From: Paralichthys olivaceus
Lineage: Eukaryota > Chordata > Actinopteri > Pleuronectiformes > Paralichthyidae
NCBI RefSeq assembly: GCF_024713975.1
Contig: NC_091112.1
Coordinates: forward strand, 330,001 to 394,000
Direction: 5' to 3'
Length of the DNA: 64,000 bases
The stretch's first letter is position 1; every line of letters begins with the position of its first letter. This document shows, piece by piece, positions 1 through 12,821 of this stretch. The notes beneath the pieces were generated by a model. That model saw only the letters and a program-made list of their open reading frames with translations. It was not told the DNA's origin and did no database searches. Made by a program: the position numbers and the translations under genes.

Positions 1-349
1 TCTTTGCTCTTGTCCGGAGACATTTTGATTTTATTGTTGTGATTTTCAGTTTGTTTCCTGTTACCTGTAGTTTTGTCCTCACTCAGCAGGGCGGCTCCAA
101 ACACTCTGAAACACAAGTTGTAACACACTGGATCGTGTTACTGTTTTCTACTTTATCTCTGGTCTCCTTCACTGACGGAAACATCTGTCTGCAGCTGTTT
201 GAACCATGTGAAGAACTTTGTAAATGTGTGCAAAGTTCATTATTTCATATTTCTATAAGTTTGACGCCTCACTGTACCATGACATTGTATATCTCAGATA
301 ATAACACTGCCATCTTGTGGTGATAATGTTACTCGCAGTCTGTGCAGTA

Positions 350-645
350 CTGATCGTGGTATCGAGGTCCTGTCTCAGGGTCAGCTGTCAATCATGACGT
401 CTCCGCCTGTTTTTATATCATCAATAACTAATTAAACCAAACGGATGAGAAACACTTGAACAAACATCAGTGAGATGAGAACGAGCTGAAATGTATTTAA
501 CATCTACTTTGAATTTTCATCCCATTTACTAACACGGAGGAGGGATTTAAGACCTATACTGCATGCAGCCACCAGGGGGCGATCAAGATACTAGGGCTTC
601 ACTTTTGTTAGCTGTCACGTCGTCCATCTTTGTGTACAGTTTATG
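350..645 (+). repeat. Dispersed repeat, copy 1 (also at 42335-42690)
   Basis: This copy shares a long ordered series of words with 42335-42690: GGTATCGAGGTCCTG, then CAGCTGTCAATCA, then TTTTTATATCATCA, then AACACTTGAACAAACATCAG, then a GAGGAGGG..TTTA..ACC/GACC..ATACT segment, and finally CATCCATCTTTGT. The similarity is collinear and runs through non-coding DNA, so I call it an interspersed non-autonomous element. The class is unknown and I see no clear terminal inverted repeat. Confidence 0.75.
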
Positions 646-1479
646 ATTCAGAGTCAGCGTCCTCAACAATCTAACGGTTAGTGGTTATATTCTGCAACTG
701 TGACCTCGGCGTACGGACTGACCTCAGGGAAACGAGACCCCAGAAAAGAGCGTGGAGGACGAGAACTCGGGGACGACAACACGCCACAGGGATCCGACAG
801 TCGCTCTCCATTAGACTACTCCTCCACCAGGACGCCGCGGCAGCCACCCTGACACCGAGCGATACTGTTCACTGATTCCTGTCAGTCTGTTTACATGATG
901 GATCCACTGACCTGTTTACTTCTGGCTCCAGGCTGCTGGAACCTGAAACATGACATAGATCAATCAATGGGTTGGATCATTCACATGTTCACATTTTCAG
1001 CCTCAGCAACACAAACATCACACATTCAATCTGATTAAAACTTAAAACGATCAGAAAGAAGATCTTATGTTGGATTCGTGTAGTTTTTCTACTTAAATGT
1101 CTTTAAGTTTAAATTAAATGAACTCTGACGTAGTTTTCTGTGATCAATAAAAGAACTTGTGTTCTGAACAGAAGATAAACTCTGAGGTTCGATCCATGAA
1201 ACCGATGATGTCATCAAACGTTTCTCTTCTGCAGACTCAAAACAAAGGCGTTAGCACGTTGGCTAAGATGCTAACACAGCTGCAATGATGTTCTACAGTT
1301 TATTAATAATTACAATGACACATTTTATTTAGTTTGAAGCTGAGGGAACAACCGACAATAAACCGGTTTCAATAAAAGATGTGAACAGTCCAGCTGCTTG
1401 CCTGCTAATGCTAACAGTTAGCCTCTTACCATTGTACTCCGATGTATGCTAACGTTAGCTAGTTTAGCTCCAGCTCAGA

Positions 1480-1640
1480 ACACACGGTAATCCGCTGAAA
1501 CAGCCGCCATTTTGAATCCAGCGCGGGAACCGAGAAGAAGAAGTTTTCACCGGTTTAACGATTTAACGATTCAACGAAGCGACTCAACGTGAACCGGATC
1601 AAAGTACCGACTGTTACCGAAAGTGTCCGCGGCCTCACAC
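1480..1640. promoter_or_regulatory. Putative promoter segment with a YY1-type motif
   Basis: GCCGCCATTTTG at 1503-1514 is a full YY1 consensus (its complement is CAAAATGGCGGC). YY1 sites of this kind usually lie within tens of bases of a transcription start. CpG dinucleotides are more frequent here than in surrounding DNA. No exon follows on the + strand before 3241, so it may serve a gene leaving the window to the left on the minus strand. The motif is seen directly. The promoter role is inference. Confidence 0.35.
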
Positions 1641-2666
1641 CGACATGTTCCCGTTAAACACACCGTACACTTCCTGCAATCCCTCTTCAGAATAAAAGCA
1701 CTGCTTCATTACGTATGTATATAAACACTCTAGATTATAACTAATGTCAACAAATCACGTAGTGACTCACATAATATATATTTATATACATACATATATT
1801 TAACCGCAATATTCCTCGTCCAGTTGCCTTCGTACGTCTGAAAACACACTGACCTGTTTGAGAATCTTCAGATTTATTTTCATAGCTTTTACTTTGAAGA
1901 CAAACGTGCGTCACCTCCTGTCCCCGTCTTGTTATTTCCGGTGTGTTGGAAACGGAAACGTCAGACTGACACAGAGGTTGACGTCATCAGAGTGACTCCT
2001 GCACATTACACAGATCTGAACTTTTTATCATCAGAATCATTTTATTTTAAAATTTACACACGAAGACAAAGAGACGTAGATGATGACGTTATTACTTTTA
2101 TTCAACTTTCAACTGTTTGATACAAAGAGGCAGAAAATAAGACGAGTTTCCTGTGACGTGATTGGTTCAGAGACTGTGGACAAAGAAATGAGAACATCTG
2201 GATCCACGAGGACAACGACACACCTGACCGGACTGACTCCGCCCCTGACCCCGCCTCCACCAACAGAACTTCTCCAGGTTGCACTGAGAAAGGGGGGGGG
2301 GGGGACAGGGGGACAGGTTATTTCCTGTGTCTCTTGTCTCTGGTCTCTGCTGAATCAAGCGGTGAGGTTTTACCAGGACACTGATTCTTCGTCTCTTCAG
2401 ACGTCGACAGAGTCCAGGAAGTCGACTGACGTCATTCTTCATCAAGACGTTGACGACCTGTGACTCAGAGTTCACAGATTCCTCAACCTGATGGACACAA
2501 CGACACTTCAACCACTTCAACCAGAGCATGGATTCATTTGTTCCCAGCATGCACCTGTCCTACCTGCAGCAGAGGGGTTGCAGGTGTGAAGTCGGGCAGA
2601 CTGCAGCCGACTCTGTGACGACAGAGGCAGCAGATCAGCAGCAGAATCACATGCAGCTTCATCTGT

Positions 2667-2677
2667 CAATCAATCAG

Positions 2678-2711
<34 letters not shown>

Positions 2712-2727
2712 CATCCATCCATCCATC
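2667..2727. repeat. ATCA/ATCC microsatellite
   Basis: Tandem four-base units read CAATCAATCA and then change to CATCCATCC at the 3' end. This is simple-sequence DNA with no coding value. Confidence 0.9.
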
Positions 2728-3110
2728 ATCCTCTCATTCACAGTTTGTTCTTCTGTGTGAATGAAACCAGCAGCTGAAGAGGAAACACAATAATCCTCTT
2801 AGTCTGCTGTAGGAGTCACATGACATCACACTGATCTCCTCCAATCAGGAGATACGTCACAGTTACGACTTCAAGCGGTCAACGACCTCAAGTTTCACAA
2901 ACTAAATAAAGTTACTGGTAAAACTTGTAAACTTTATTTATATATAACTTATGATAATTACACTTTTATTCCATTGTTGATAAGTTAAAGCTATTTTGAG
3001 TGTTTCAGCTCTTCATCATCTGTTCGATGTCTCCTCTTCATCATCTGTTCGATGTCTCCTCTTCATCACAATTCTCAATATATAGTAGTCATCAGCTGTT
3101 TTATTTTGAA

Positions 3111-3240
3111 ATCCACCCCGGAAGTGAGAGCGGATGTTTCCGGCAGCTGACGCTGCTAGCGGTTAGCAGAGTGAACCGTTGTCCGGATGTAAACACGGAC
3201 AGAAAACCCGTCAAGGTTCCGTTTAGTGTCGCGATGAGAG
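3111..3240 (+). promoter_or_regulatory. Probable promoter and 5' UTR of the zinc-finger gene
   Basis: CCGGAAGTG at 3118-3126, a strong ETS/GABPA-type site, and a second TTTCCGG near 3136 lie about 105-125 bp upstream of the ATG at 3241. I see no TATA box. ETS-type CpG promoters are typical of housekeeping zinc-finger genes. Assigning it as the promoter is inference from position and motif. Confidence 0.5.
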
Positions 3241-6200
3241 ATGGAGCAACACGCCGAAGAACCGGATGTAGATTTAAAAGCGGAAGTTGAGCTGAGAGCA
3301 ACAGGTTGGTTCTGTTTCTGACGTGCTGCTAATGATGCTAAGCTGCTGTTAGCCGTTTCTGGTCAGGTGACTCAGGCTCCTGCAGGTAGAACTGACGTCA
3401 TCAGAGAGAATCTGTCACAGAACATCTGTAATAAAACACATGTAGAGAACCGAACATCTGTAGAGAACGTGCCTGGGGTCCTGTCGGAGACTGGTCGTCC
3501 ATGAGGATCCACAAAGTGGATCTGGTTCTTGTGTTGAAGGTTCTTGTGTTGAAGGTTCTTGTGTTGAAGGTTCTTGTGTTGAAGGTTCTTGTGTTGAAGG
3601 TTCTTGTGTTTGTTGTCTTTAGCTTGGTTCTCCTGATGGTTCTGGTTTTAGAACTGAGCAAAGATGTTTGTGTGTTTACGGTTCTCTGCAGATGTCAAGC
3701 AGCTGCTGGTGAATAAAGACAATGTTCTGTCTGAGCAGTGGAACCCCAGTCCGGAGCTAGAGGTCCAAACTCAGCCCCCCCACATTAAAGCGGAGCAGGA
3801 GGAACAGTGGAGCAGTCAGGAGGGAGAACAGCTGGAGGATGTAACTGGTGTGAAGAGTGAGGAACATGAACGTTCAGGTGGGAACAACACGACGAGAACA
3901 GAGGAACCATCTCAGAGTCGATAAAACAAAAGTTCTCGAGGACTCTTAAACATTTGAGAGAACGTGTTAACGTGTCACCTTCATCTGAGCATGATACAAA
4001 GAACCGAGATGTAAGAGGTTCTGTTGGTGGTTCTTGAAGAACGTCTCCTCCAGCAGCTGTGACACGACAGCAACGTGATGTTTAACCCTTCAACATCTAA
4101 AACTGAGGCTTCGACCGACATTTACAAAAACTTTCATTTCTCACTTTCAAACATTCAACTTCAAATCTTTTCCTCCTGAGTCTCGTTCAGCAGCAACATC
4201 GTCTTTATTAACGTTTTCATATTTATAAACTGATGTATTTCATCAGTCACATGTCTGGAGAATGATGACATCATATTAAATGCACACGTCTCATCTGGTT
4301 CTAAAAAGGAGGAGAATGCAAACACCAGCTCTGATATGGTTACACACACAGACGTTGCATCAGCTCTAGATGTTACGAGACACTTCGCTCTCAAGCGGAG
4401 ACTCATCAAAAGTTTCTGTAGATAAATAATAACTTTCATTGTATCTCTGAGGTTCTTCTAGTCCTTTAGACGGTTCGACTGTTTGATTAAGTTCTGTGGT
4501 TCCTGTGTTCTATTTTCCATTAATCTGCAGAAAATGGTCAAAGATTAAAAGAGGATTAACCAGTTGAACTTGTCTCCGTGTGTTTCCTGTTCTCTGCAGA
4601 CGTCCTGCAGCTGATGGTGACTGAAGAAGAGGTTCCTGGTGTGGAGCAGGAGAACCCAGAGCTCCCCCACTTTAAAGAGGAGCAGGAGGAACCGTGGAGC
4701 AGTCAGTCAGAATCAGTTTGTGGACTGAATCCAGATAAATGTTCACGAGTGGACGCTGTGACAGACTCAGCATTAAAGACGGAGGTTGGTGAAGTAAAGC
4801 CAAGTGAACCTCAGTTGGTTTTAAAATCCCTGAAGATCATTGAAGTCCCTGTGCCCGAGGTGAGAGGAAAGAAAACCTACAACTGCTCCCAGTGCGGGAA
4901 AATATTTGGCCGCAGTCCACACCTGAAGATACACATGAGAACTCACACGGGAGAGAAACCATTCAGCTGCCCGGTGTGCAGGAAAAGTTTCACACAGAAA
5001 GTAAATCTGACTTATCACATGTCCGTCCACACGGGAGAGAAACGATTCAGCTGCCGCTTCTGCGACGAAAGGTTCACTTGGTACACGCAGCTGAAGAGTC
5101 ACCAGTGTGTCTGTGAGTCGTCGCGTCACAGTCGGACGGAAGAGAACAGGGAGGCTGATCCTGGAGAGAAATCATTCAGCTGCTCCGAGTGTGGGAAAGT
5201 GTTCAGCCGCAGAGACAATCTGAACATTCACATGAGGATCCACACGGGAGAGAGACCGTTCGGCTGCTCCACGTGTGGGAAAAGCTTCAAACATGGAGGA
5301 CACCTGACGCAGCACATGTCCGTCCACACGAAGGAGAACAGGTTCAGCTGTGATGTTTGTGACAAAAGGTTCACGTGGCTTTATCAGCTCAAAAGACACA
5401 AGTGTGGCGGTGAATCCTCGCAGCTTCAACAACTGGAGGAGGCTGACATCAAGTTCACGTTGACTCCTGTCGCTGTGAAGAATGAAGAAGATGGAGAGAA
5501 ACCTCAGCCGTCACAGCTTCATCAGAGTCCGACTGAGGACAACAGAGCGGACTGTGGAGGACCAGAACCAGCCAGGAACTCAGGTCCTGATGGACATTTA
5601 CAACCAGGTCCTGAGGACAAGACCTCAAACTGCTCTGAATTTAAATTGAAAGTGTTTGAGAGAAATGAATCATGTTTAAATTTTGCAAATGATTCGGGAT
5701 GTAACGCTGTTAAAAAATCCTTCAGCTGCTCCCAATGTGGGAAAATATTTGGCCGGAAGGAACATCTGCAGAGTCACGTGAGAATTCACACAGGAGAGAG
5801 ACCCTTTATCTGCTCTGACTGCGGGAAAACATTCGGCTGCAAGAGGTCGCTGCTGGGTCACATGACGAGTCACACGGGAGAGAAACCGTTTAGCTGCTCT
5901 CGATGTGGGAAACGATTCGGCCGTATGGTGAATCTGAAGACACACGAGAGGCTTCACACGGGTGAGAGACCATTCAGTTGTCCTTTCTGTGGTAAAGGTT
6001 TCACACAGAAGGTGCACATGACTCAACACATGGCCGTCCACACGGGAGAGAAACAGTTCAGCTGCAGCGTGTGTGATAAAAAGTTCACGTGGCTGTCAGG
6101 GTTCAGACGACACAAGTGTGGCGGCGAGCAGTCGGAGCGGGATGAAACCGAGGAGAGCGCAGAGGTAGAACCGGGCGATAAATCGTTTCGCTGTCGTGAG

Positions 6201-6557
6201 TGTGGAAACAGATTCAATCACAAACACAACCTGAAAGCTCACATGAGAATTCACACGGGAGAGAAACCGTTCAGCTGCTCTGTCTGCTGCAAAGGCTTCA
6301 TCGCGAGCGGAGCTCTGAAGAAACATTTGAGGACTCATTCGGGTGAGAAGCCGTTCAGCTGCCACGTCTGCTCTGTGAGATTCACACAGGGAGGGAATCT
6401 GAAACGACACATGGCGCAGCACACGGGAGAAGCACAAGAGAAACCTTTCAGCTGCTCGGTTTGTGGAAAAAGCTTCACTCAAGTGTCAAATATGAAACGA
6501 CACATGACGAAACACACAGAAATGATTCTGTCTCAGGAGGCGGGAAGTGAAGTGTAG
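3241..6557 (+). CDS. Poly-C2H2 zinc-finger transcription factor (15 fingers, fish type)
   Basis: Three coding exons are supported by splice consensus and frame: 3241-3304, 3692-3877 and 4600-6557 (stop at 6555-6557), giving 735 aa. All junctions are phase 1. The N-terminal third is acidic. Exons 2 and 3 each open with the same leader (D-V-x-Q-L-x-V..E..P..P-H-x-K-x-E-Q-E-E-x-W-S-S-Q), a motif seen at the start of many teleost zinc-finger proteins. Fifteen C2H2 fingers begin near residue 177 (nt about 4878) and run to about nt 6525, most joined by HTGEKP-type linkers. Fingers 3, 6 and 11 end in H-x-C instead of H-x3-H and carry an F-T-W core, so they punctuate the array. The protein is probably nuclear and DNA-binding. 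The target is unknown and no orthologue name is claimed. An AATAAA lies at 6776-6781. Confidence 0.9.
3524..3610. repeat. 15-bp minisatellite in zinc-finger intron 1
   Basis: GGTTCTTGTGTTGAA is repeated nearly perfectly about 5.8 times. It lies in the intron before exon 2 (3692) and gives open frames on both strands (leucine/valine on one, threonine/arginine on the other) that are artefacts of the repeat. Confidence 0.9.
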
Positions 6558-7925
6558 ACCTGAGAGAGACGGGACGACTGAAGACGTCAAACTGTTGATG
6601 ATCACGTGACCTTTGACAGAAGATATTTATTTTTAATGTATTTTATTGTATCAGAGCTTTAAATGAATTTAGCTTTTATTAAAAAATAAGACTCTCACTA
6701 AAAAGAGACTCCAGCTCTTTGCTCATCTCGTTTTAGAAAGTTGTTTTTACCCATAAACTAACGATCAATGATGTAAATAAAGACAACTCGTCTCCACTTC
6801 CTCCTGAAATTACACTAAAATATGTCAGATACCAACAGGTCCCATCTGCTAACACAGAGGAGGGTTTATGATCTATACTGCAGCCAGACACCAGGGGGCG
6901 ATGGAGATGTTTGGGCTTCCCTGTTTATTTACAGTCTATAGCTCCGCGAAGGCAGAACTGAAATCAGACGATTTCTCATCTGCATCACCAGCTTGTCCCG
7001 ATCGTAGCGTCAGCTTTGATCAGTTTTTAACAAACTGTCAAACTGGATTTTAATTTTTTTTGTTGTCAGCGTCTTTCCCTTGATCTGTTTGTTTCCTGAA
7101 ATGTTTCAAAATCAAACCCCTCATGAAGTTCTGTTTCTTAAAATGTGGTTTTGTTCATCAAACAAAAACCCAGAAATCTTCAGTTGCCTGTGATTTGAAG
7201 AGAAAATGTTCTGAAACTGAAGTCAGATTATTTTCACTATTAAAAATGAGACGAATCTCAAAGTGTCTGATCCATAAAAACCTGCTTCTCCATTTTGTCG
7301 ACAGCTGAAGCTTCCGTTTCATCTGAATATCTAAACACACATTTGTGAGTCAGTGGAGAGAAGCTGAGGTTCTTTAAAATCTCTTTCTCTATTTTTCTTG
7401 TTTGTCAGTGAATTTTTTAAGTTTTTTAATTTAATTATTTTATGATTTTTTAAAATGTAATGATTTAATGATTGATCAAAAAACAGAAAGATTATTTCCT
7501 TTTAATCTTAAAGATCATTTTCTGTACAATAAAAGTTTCAGGCACTTTATTGGCTTCACTTTCTACTCAGTCAGTTTTATTTGTAAACTCCCGACACGCG
7601 ATCTTTAGTTTTATCTTTACGTTGTGAGGTTGAGATACCAAAGTTTTATTTATGTTTGTCTTCATGTTGTGTTTTTGGTTTGAATGTGTTTTAAGTTAGT
7701 TTGTTGTGAAGTGTTTTTAAATGTTGTTAGTTTAGTTCTCATTGGTGGTGGATGTGTTCAGTGAGCTGTCAGTGCGCCCCCTGCCGGTGGTGTGTGAGAT
7801 AATCTGTTTCTATCTTCGGCTGCAGGACTATGTTTAGCTCTGTCCACGTGACCAGCTGATCTTTGTTGTGCGTAACGTCGTCACCCCCCCCCCCCCCCTC
7901 CCCCGTCCGTGGAGGATTTATTTAT

Positions 7926-7976
<51 letters not shown>

Positions 7977-8404
7977 CTCTTGCTCCTCCTCCATTATCAA
8001 CGTGAAGTCCGAGGAGCTGCAGCGGGACTCGCAGGAGGCCTGACCGGGGAGGAGACAGGATGAGAGCCGCCGGGACGGAGAGGAGACCGGAGCCGCCGCC
8101 GCTGAATCCCGGAGGAGACGACATGACAGCGGAGTGAAGAGAGGACGGTGAGGAGGGGGGACGGAGGCGTGATGGAGGAGGGGTGGAGGATAAACAAGCG
8201 GGTGTGTGGATGGTGTGATGGCGGGTGAAGGTGCAGACACAGCGGCTCTCTGACCGGTGCAGTGTCCGGTCCACACACCTGGAGGAGGAGGAGGACAGAA
8301 TACTGTGAACAGGCTGCATTGTCCTTCATCATCTTCTTCTTCATCATCTTCTTCGTCATCTTCACCTCCTCCATCATCTCTCTCTTCCAGCGGCTACACT
8401 CAGG
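6558..8404. other. Zinc-finger 3' UTR, then intergenic DNA and rims2 5' region
   Basis: The polyadenylation signal AATAAA at 6776-6781 lies about 220 bp after the zinc-finger stop. At 6850-6945 a fragment repeats the core of the dispersed element seen at 536-640 (GAGGAGGG..TTTA..ATCTATACTGCAGCC..CACCAGGGGGCGAT). The remainder to about 7850 is AT-rich with no supported exon. From 7850 the sequence becomes GC-rich with a poly-C run (7883-7898) and a CTT/CCT tract (7925-7992). The segment 8000-8404 is probably rims2 promoter and 5' UTR. Confidence 0.6.
7850..8404 (+). promoter_or_regulatory. rims2: Probable rims2 promoter and 5' UTR
   Basis: A CpG-rich block starts after a homopyrimidine stretch (poly-C, then CCT/CTT repeats at 7883-7992) and continues to the rims2 ATG at 8405. 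Several upstream ATGs occur (for example 8060 and 8122), so short upstream frames may temper translation. No TATA box is obvious. Position and base composition support a promoter. The start site itself cannot be placed. Confidence 0.45.
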
Positions 8405-10188
8405 ATGTCTGGCCCGGCCGGACCGGCACCGCCCGCCGGATCGGGACCGGGGCTCGGGCCGGAGCCGGGACCGGACCTGAGCCACCTGACGGAGGAGGAG
8501 CGGAGCATCATCCTGTCGGTGGTGGAGAGACAGAAGAAGGAGGAGGAGAAGGAGCAGAGCATGCTCAAGTAAGGAGGGAGGTACCAATCACCAATAATCC
8601 ATAATCACCGACTGATCATGGAGGTGACGTCAGTCCAACAATAATCAACAAGCACTCCTGATCAGAATACTACTACAGAGATACAGTACATGTACACAGT
8701 GATCCGCTTCCTGTCACAGCACCACAGTACAAGTACTTCACTCTGTGACTCGCTGGCACCAGATTTGAAGTGAATTAATTCAGAAGAGTCAGTCTCTCTA
8801 ATGCTAAGCTAACATTAGCATTGGTTTCCTGTGCAGTCACAGTCTTTGTCTCCATGGAAACACAACTCCAGATGTTTTCCATCGGAGTTTCCAGATGTTA
8901 GACCGCAGGTGTTTCTGTGAGGGAGGTCGCCTGATGTCATCTGTGCATTGTGGGTAACTGAGGGGTTTCTGGTTCAGGGGCCTATTACCCATCAGCCCCT
9001 GGGAGCTTCACAGCGAAAACACCTGTTGTGACATCACTGGTTGGGGGCGGGTCAGGTGTCATGACGGACCGTTTAGACCTGGTGACGTCTGCATGTGTCA
9101 TTTTATTTTGAAGTCTTGTCCCTTTGTCTCATTCATGTAGCTTGATTTTATTTTTTACACGTACACAGATGTTTGTGTTCTGTAGTTTTTTATTTAAAGC
9201 TCAGTTTTTCTGATGTCATTTTTATTTTCATTTCATCGTCGTCATCGTCATGTGTCTGCAGGGATCAGGAGGGAATCAAACCTCCGTTGGCCTCGTAAGT
9301 ATCTCAGTCTGAACAATGTCTCCGTTAGCGCACCTGTCCCGGTCTCACCTCCCTCCTAAACCGCACTGAACCACTTCCTGGTTCCCAAACTGGCCAAAAT
9401 CCAAATGTCTGCACTTCACAGTGGAACAGTTCCTCATCCAGTCCACAGGAGGCGTCATTTAGCTTCTGCAGATGTCCAGGTGCAGTCTTCACCTGATTTC
9501 ATTACCCACAAGTCACTGCAATGTGGACATGATGTTGTAGTTCTTCCACTGACTGAAAATAAAGACTATCTCCATGACAGCTCCCTAAAGTGAAGCCAAA
9601 CAATCTCAATGGCTTCATTTCTGAACAACAGGAAGAAGTGGAGACGTGTCATCCATCTTTATTTAAAGTCTACGTTTGAATTAAATTAGTAACATTACTG
9701 GAAATTATTGGTCCGAATATTATCCAACCACATCATGACACAGAATGTTGACCAACAGCTGTTGGGGTCAAAGGTCATTAAAATGTAATTTGTTAGTGAA
9801 GTGGACAAAAATACATCAGATACAAAATGGCTGCAAAACCAGAAAAGGGGATGATTATTAACAAGAGTTACTCGTTACTCCAAACGTTTCCACGGCAACG
9901 AGTCAAACCAACGTCAGGCCCGTCACGTCGAACACGTCACGAAACAGACAAATGAAGTGTGTGGGTGATCAGTCCAGAGGGTGGACATTTGGATTCAGCC
10001 TCAACTTCAGTCAAACTACTTCCTGTTTCCCAAATCCCCCCCCCCTCCTACTTCCTGTCAGCTGATTCTCTGTGTCACCTGGACAGGTGGAATCTGTTGT
10101 CGGGGTTCAGTCAGTTGGTCAATAACGTTGCCGCCAATGTGTCCGAAGTTCTGCTGGTTAAAAGTCCAACTGACGACGAGTCGCAGAC
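8405..10188 (+). other. rims2: rims2 exons 1-3: N-terminal Rab3-binding helix
   Basis: Exons are 8405-8568, 9262-9294 and 10087-10188. Exon 1 starts M-S-G-P-A-G, passes through a Pro/Gly-rich leader and reaches D-L-S-H-L-T-E-E-E-R-S-I-I-L-S-V-V, then Q-K-K-E-E-E-K-E-Q, the RIM helix that binds Rab3. Exon 3 encodes W-N-L-L-S-G-F-S-Q-L-V-N-N-V, which corresponds to the human RIM segment after the first helix. Exon 2 is only 33 nt. Phases are 2, 2 and 2. Confidence 0.85.
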
Positions 10189-12730
10189 GTGAGTAGAAAA
10201 AACAGAAACCGATCAGAAGTCTGGTTCACACCTCTGCACAGTTTCCTTCATGTTCACACGGAGGACGATCAGAACCTCGAGGATCCAGGTCGAGATCAGG
10301 TGACACGAAGCTGCAGTCAGAAAGAAACAGGAAGTCACAGAAACGTTCACATCCTCTTCCTGTGTCTTTGCAGTAAAATGTTCTGTAATCAGTTTTTATT
10401 TAAACAGAATGTTTGGAGGCAACAGACTCTTGTTGGAGTGACGTAATCTGCAAAGCAAAGATCACGTGACCAATGGAGGGAGAGTCCGCAGATAAACATC
10501 TTAAGCTCGGTGTTCATCCCTGACTTCAAAATATCGACAAGTCAACTTTGAAAACCACACCTTCAAACTTGCCATGCTAGTTCAGCTAATGCTACATGTC
10601 ACATACCTATCAGTCGAAAGTCTCCTAAACGAACTGCCACCTTTAACCCCACACAGGAAGTTACATCAGCAGTTCGAGATGTACAAGGACCAGGTGAAGA
10701 AGCTGGGGGAGGAGCCTCAGGCCGCTCAGACAGCGAGGGCGGAGTCTCCGACCTGTGGCATCTGTCGCAAAACGAAGTTCGCCGATGGTTGCGGCCGAGC
10801 GTGCTGCTACTGTCAGAGCCGCTTCTGTGCCCGCTGCGGGGGGCGGGTTCCTCTCAGAGCCAATAAGGTAAATGACACTAATGTTTAAACTGAACCAAAC
10901 ATCAGGAAAAACTTATTAATGAGGGTTGGATAAAAGTATCACAGATCTGAGATGAATTAATGTCAAGGTTTTATGATTCACTAGAAAATATTAAAGGTGC
11001 TATGTGTCCTTTTTTGCCAGTGCTACATGCCTGATGTTAGCAATAGCATGAGATCAGAAATGTTATTCTAAGTGTCAAAGTGGATGAGTCAAACTCAGAC
11101 TCAGCTTCACATTAACTCGATTATGATCATAATAATAAACCTGAGCTTGTTTCTGACAAACTGTGTTGACGAGTTAATCTATGAAAAACCTGGTCACATG
11201 CTCATTTGGACACGGGACTTAAAAACCTGTCCTGATCACGATGAAGTGAAGTTTCCATTTTAATTAGTGTTTAAATGACATCATTAAAAAGTGGTTGTAG
11301 TAGTTACTGTGTCTGAACACTGGGTGGTGCCACATATGTAGAAACATCCCAGCAGCTCCTTCAACACTTAGTTTAAAAGGATCGTTTTTAGCCTAATTGT
11401 CTCCGATGTCCTCTGGTGCCACGTTCACACAAGCTCTCGCCCAAGGGCGCGCGGTAGCATTGCTACGTCCGGTGGAGGACTTTTAGACTGAAACATAATT
11501 TATTGAGTCTGTTCAGTTTTGTAGAAAATTCAGTTGCAGCTCGTTGAATAAACGATCTTGTTTCTGTCGTGTTTCAGGTGATGTGGGTTTGTAACGTGTG
11601 CAGGAGGAAGCAGGAGATTCTCACTCAGTCGGGCGAGTTTCATTCCAACTCAACATCGCTGTCTGTCAACCACACGTCACAGGGGGTTCCACACCCACCA
11701 ATGCAGGGGTCGCCGGGGGGCACAAGACCCCTGAGCAACGGAGCCACAGAGCGGTCAGTTTCAAAGTGATTTGTTTTGATCTGTTTTTCTGGATCTTCTC
11801 CTGCAGCCTCTAGTAAAACATCTGGAACATGTCAGAGTGAGTCCCTGAGAGAAAACATCTGGAACCTTCTCAGTGAGCGAGTGGGCGTGTCTCTGAGGTT
11901 TCTAACACGTGACGGACGTGAAACTGAAGAACACAAATGTCTCAGGATGAAGAAGAGGAGCCGTACACGTAGAAGACGAAGACGTCCACTTGGAAAGACG
12001 AGGAGGTTCCAGATGTTTTGGTGATGAGGGCCGACGCCGTGTGGACGAGCTGTAAACAACAACACTGATCTTTACACAGTTTAGACGCCATGTCCCGCCT
12101 CCTCCTCCAGGCTCCACCCCTCACCTGAATGTCCCCCACATGTCTACACAACATGTCTACACAACATGACTACACAACATGTCTGGACAGAGTTCATGTG
12201 TTCACCACTAGATGTCACTGAATATCTTGCATATGTGACACGTCTGTACATCTACAGCTCTTGGCCTTTAAAGGACATTGGGCGAGAGGCGGGGCTCACC
12301 CTGGACAGGTCACCAGCCAATCACAGGTCCAACATACAGAGACAAACAACCAATCAGTCTCCGGTCCAGTCTGCATGTGTCTGGACTGTGGGGGGGAAGT
12401 GGGACAGAGACACATGAGAACATGTTAACTCCACACAAAGAGAAATTGGGATTGAAACTGGCAACTTTTCTGATAGTGGAGTTGTGACAGAAACCTGTTC
12501 TGTGGTTTGAAGTGAGACGGACTTTTAATTAGTTTGGTTTGTTGTTAATTACAGAATGAGACCCCCCCCCCCCCCCAACACACACACACACTCACACATA
12601 CACACTCACACACACACACACATAATCTGATTAACAGATTTATAATCCTGCAGTTCAGAGATTTACTGCTGCTGCTAAATACAGACGCACGCTAACACAC
12701 AGCAGGCTGATGGAAGCTAACAGGCTAACC

Positions 12731-12821
<91 letters not shown>

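Larger units (their letters stand above)
1..3110. other. Gene-free stretch upstream of the zinc-finger gene
   Basis: I see no exon with protein-family resemblance on either strand. Open frames here are short and lack convincing splice context. The stretch holds one copy of a dispersed repeat (350-645), a promoter-like segment around 1480-1640, a poly-G run (about 2290-2303), an ATCA/ATCC tetranucleotide tract (about 2667-2727) and a 25-bp direct duplication at 3011-3060. The words GCTAAC/GTTAGC are dense at 1250-1470. Confidence 0.6.

Noticed and set aside
4821-6482. Long minus-strand frames opposite the zinc-finger exon
   Set aside because: Antisense shadows of the repeated finger codons.
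7881-8587. Several overlapping minus-strand frames (Glu-, Gly- and Ser/Arg-rich)
   Set aside because: Shadows of the CCT/CTT tract and GC-rich rims2 5' region. The + strand exon 1 explains the sequence.
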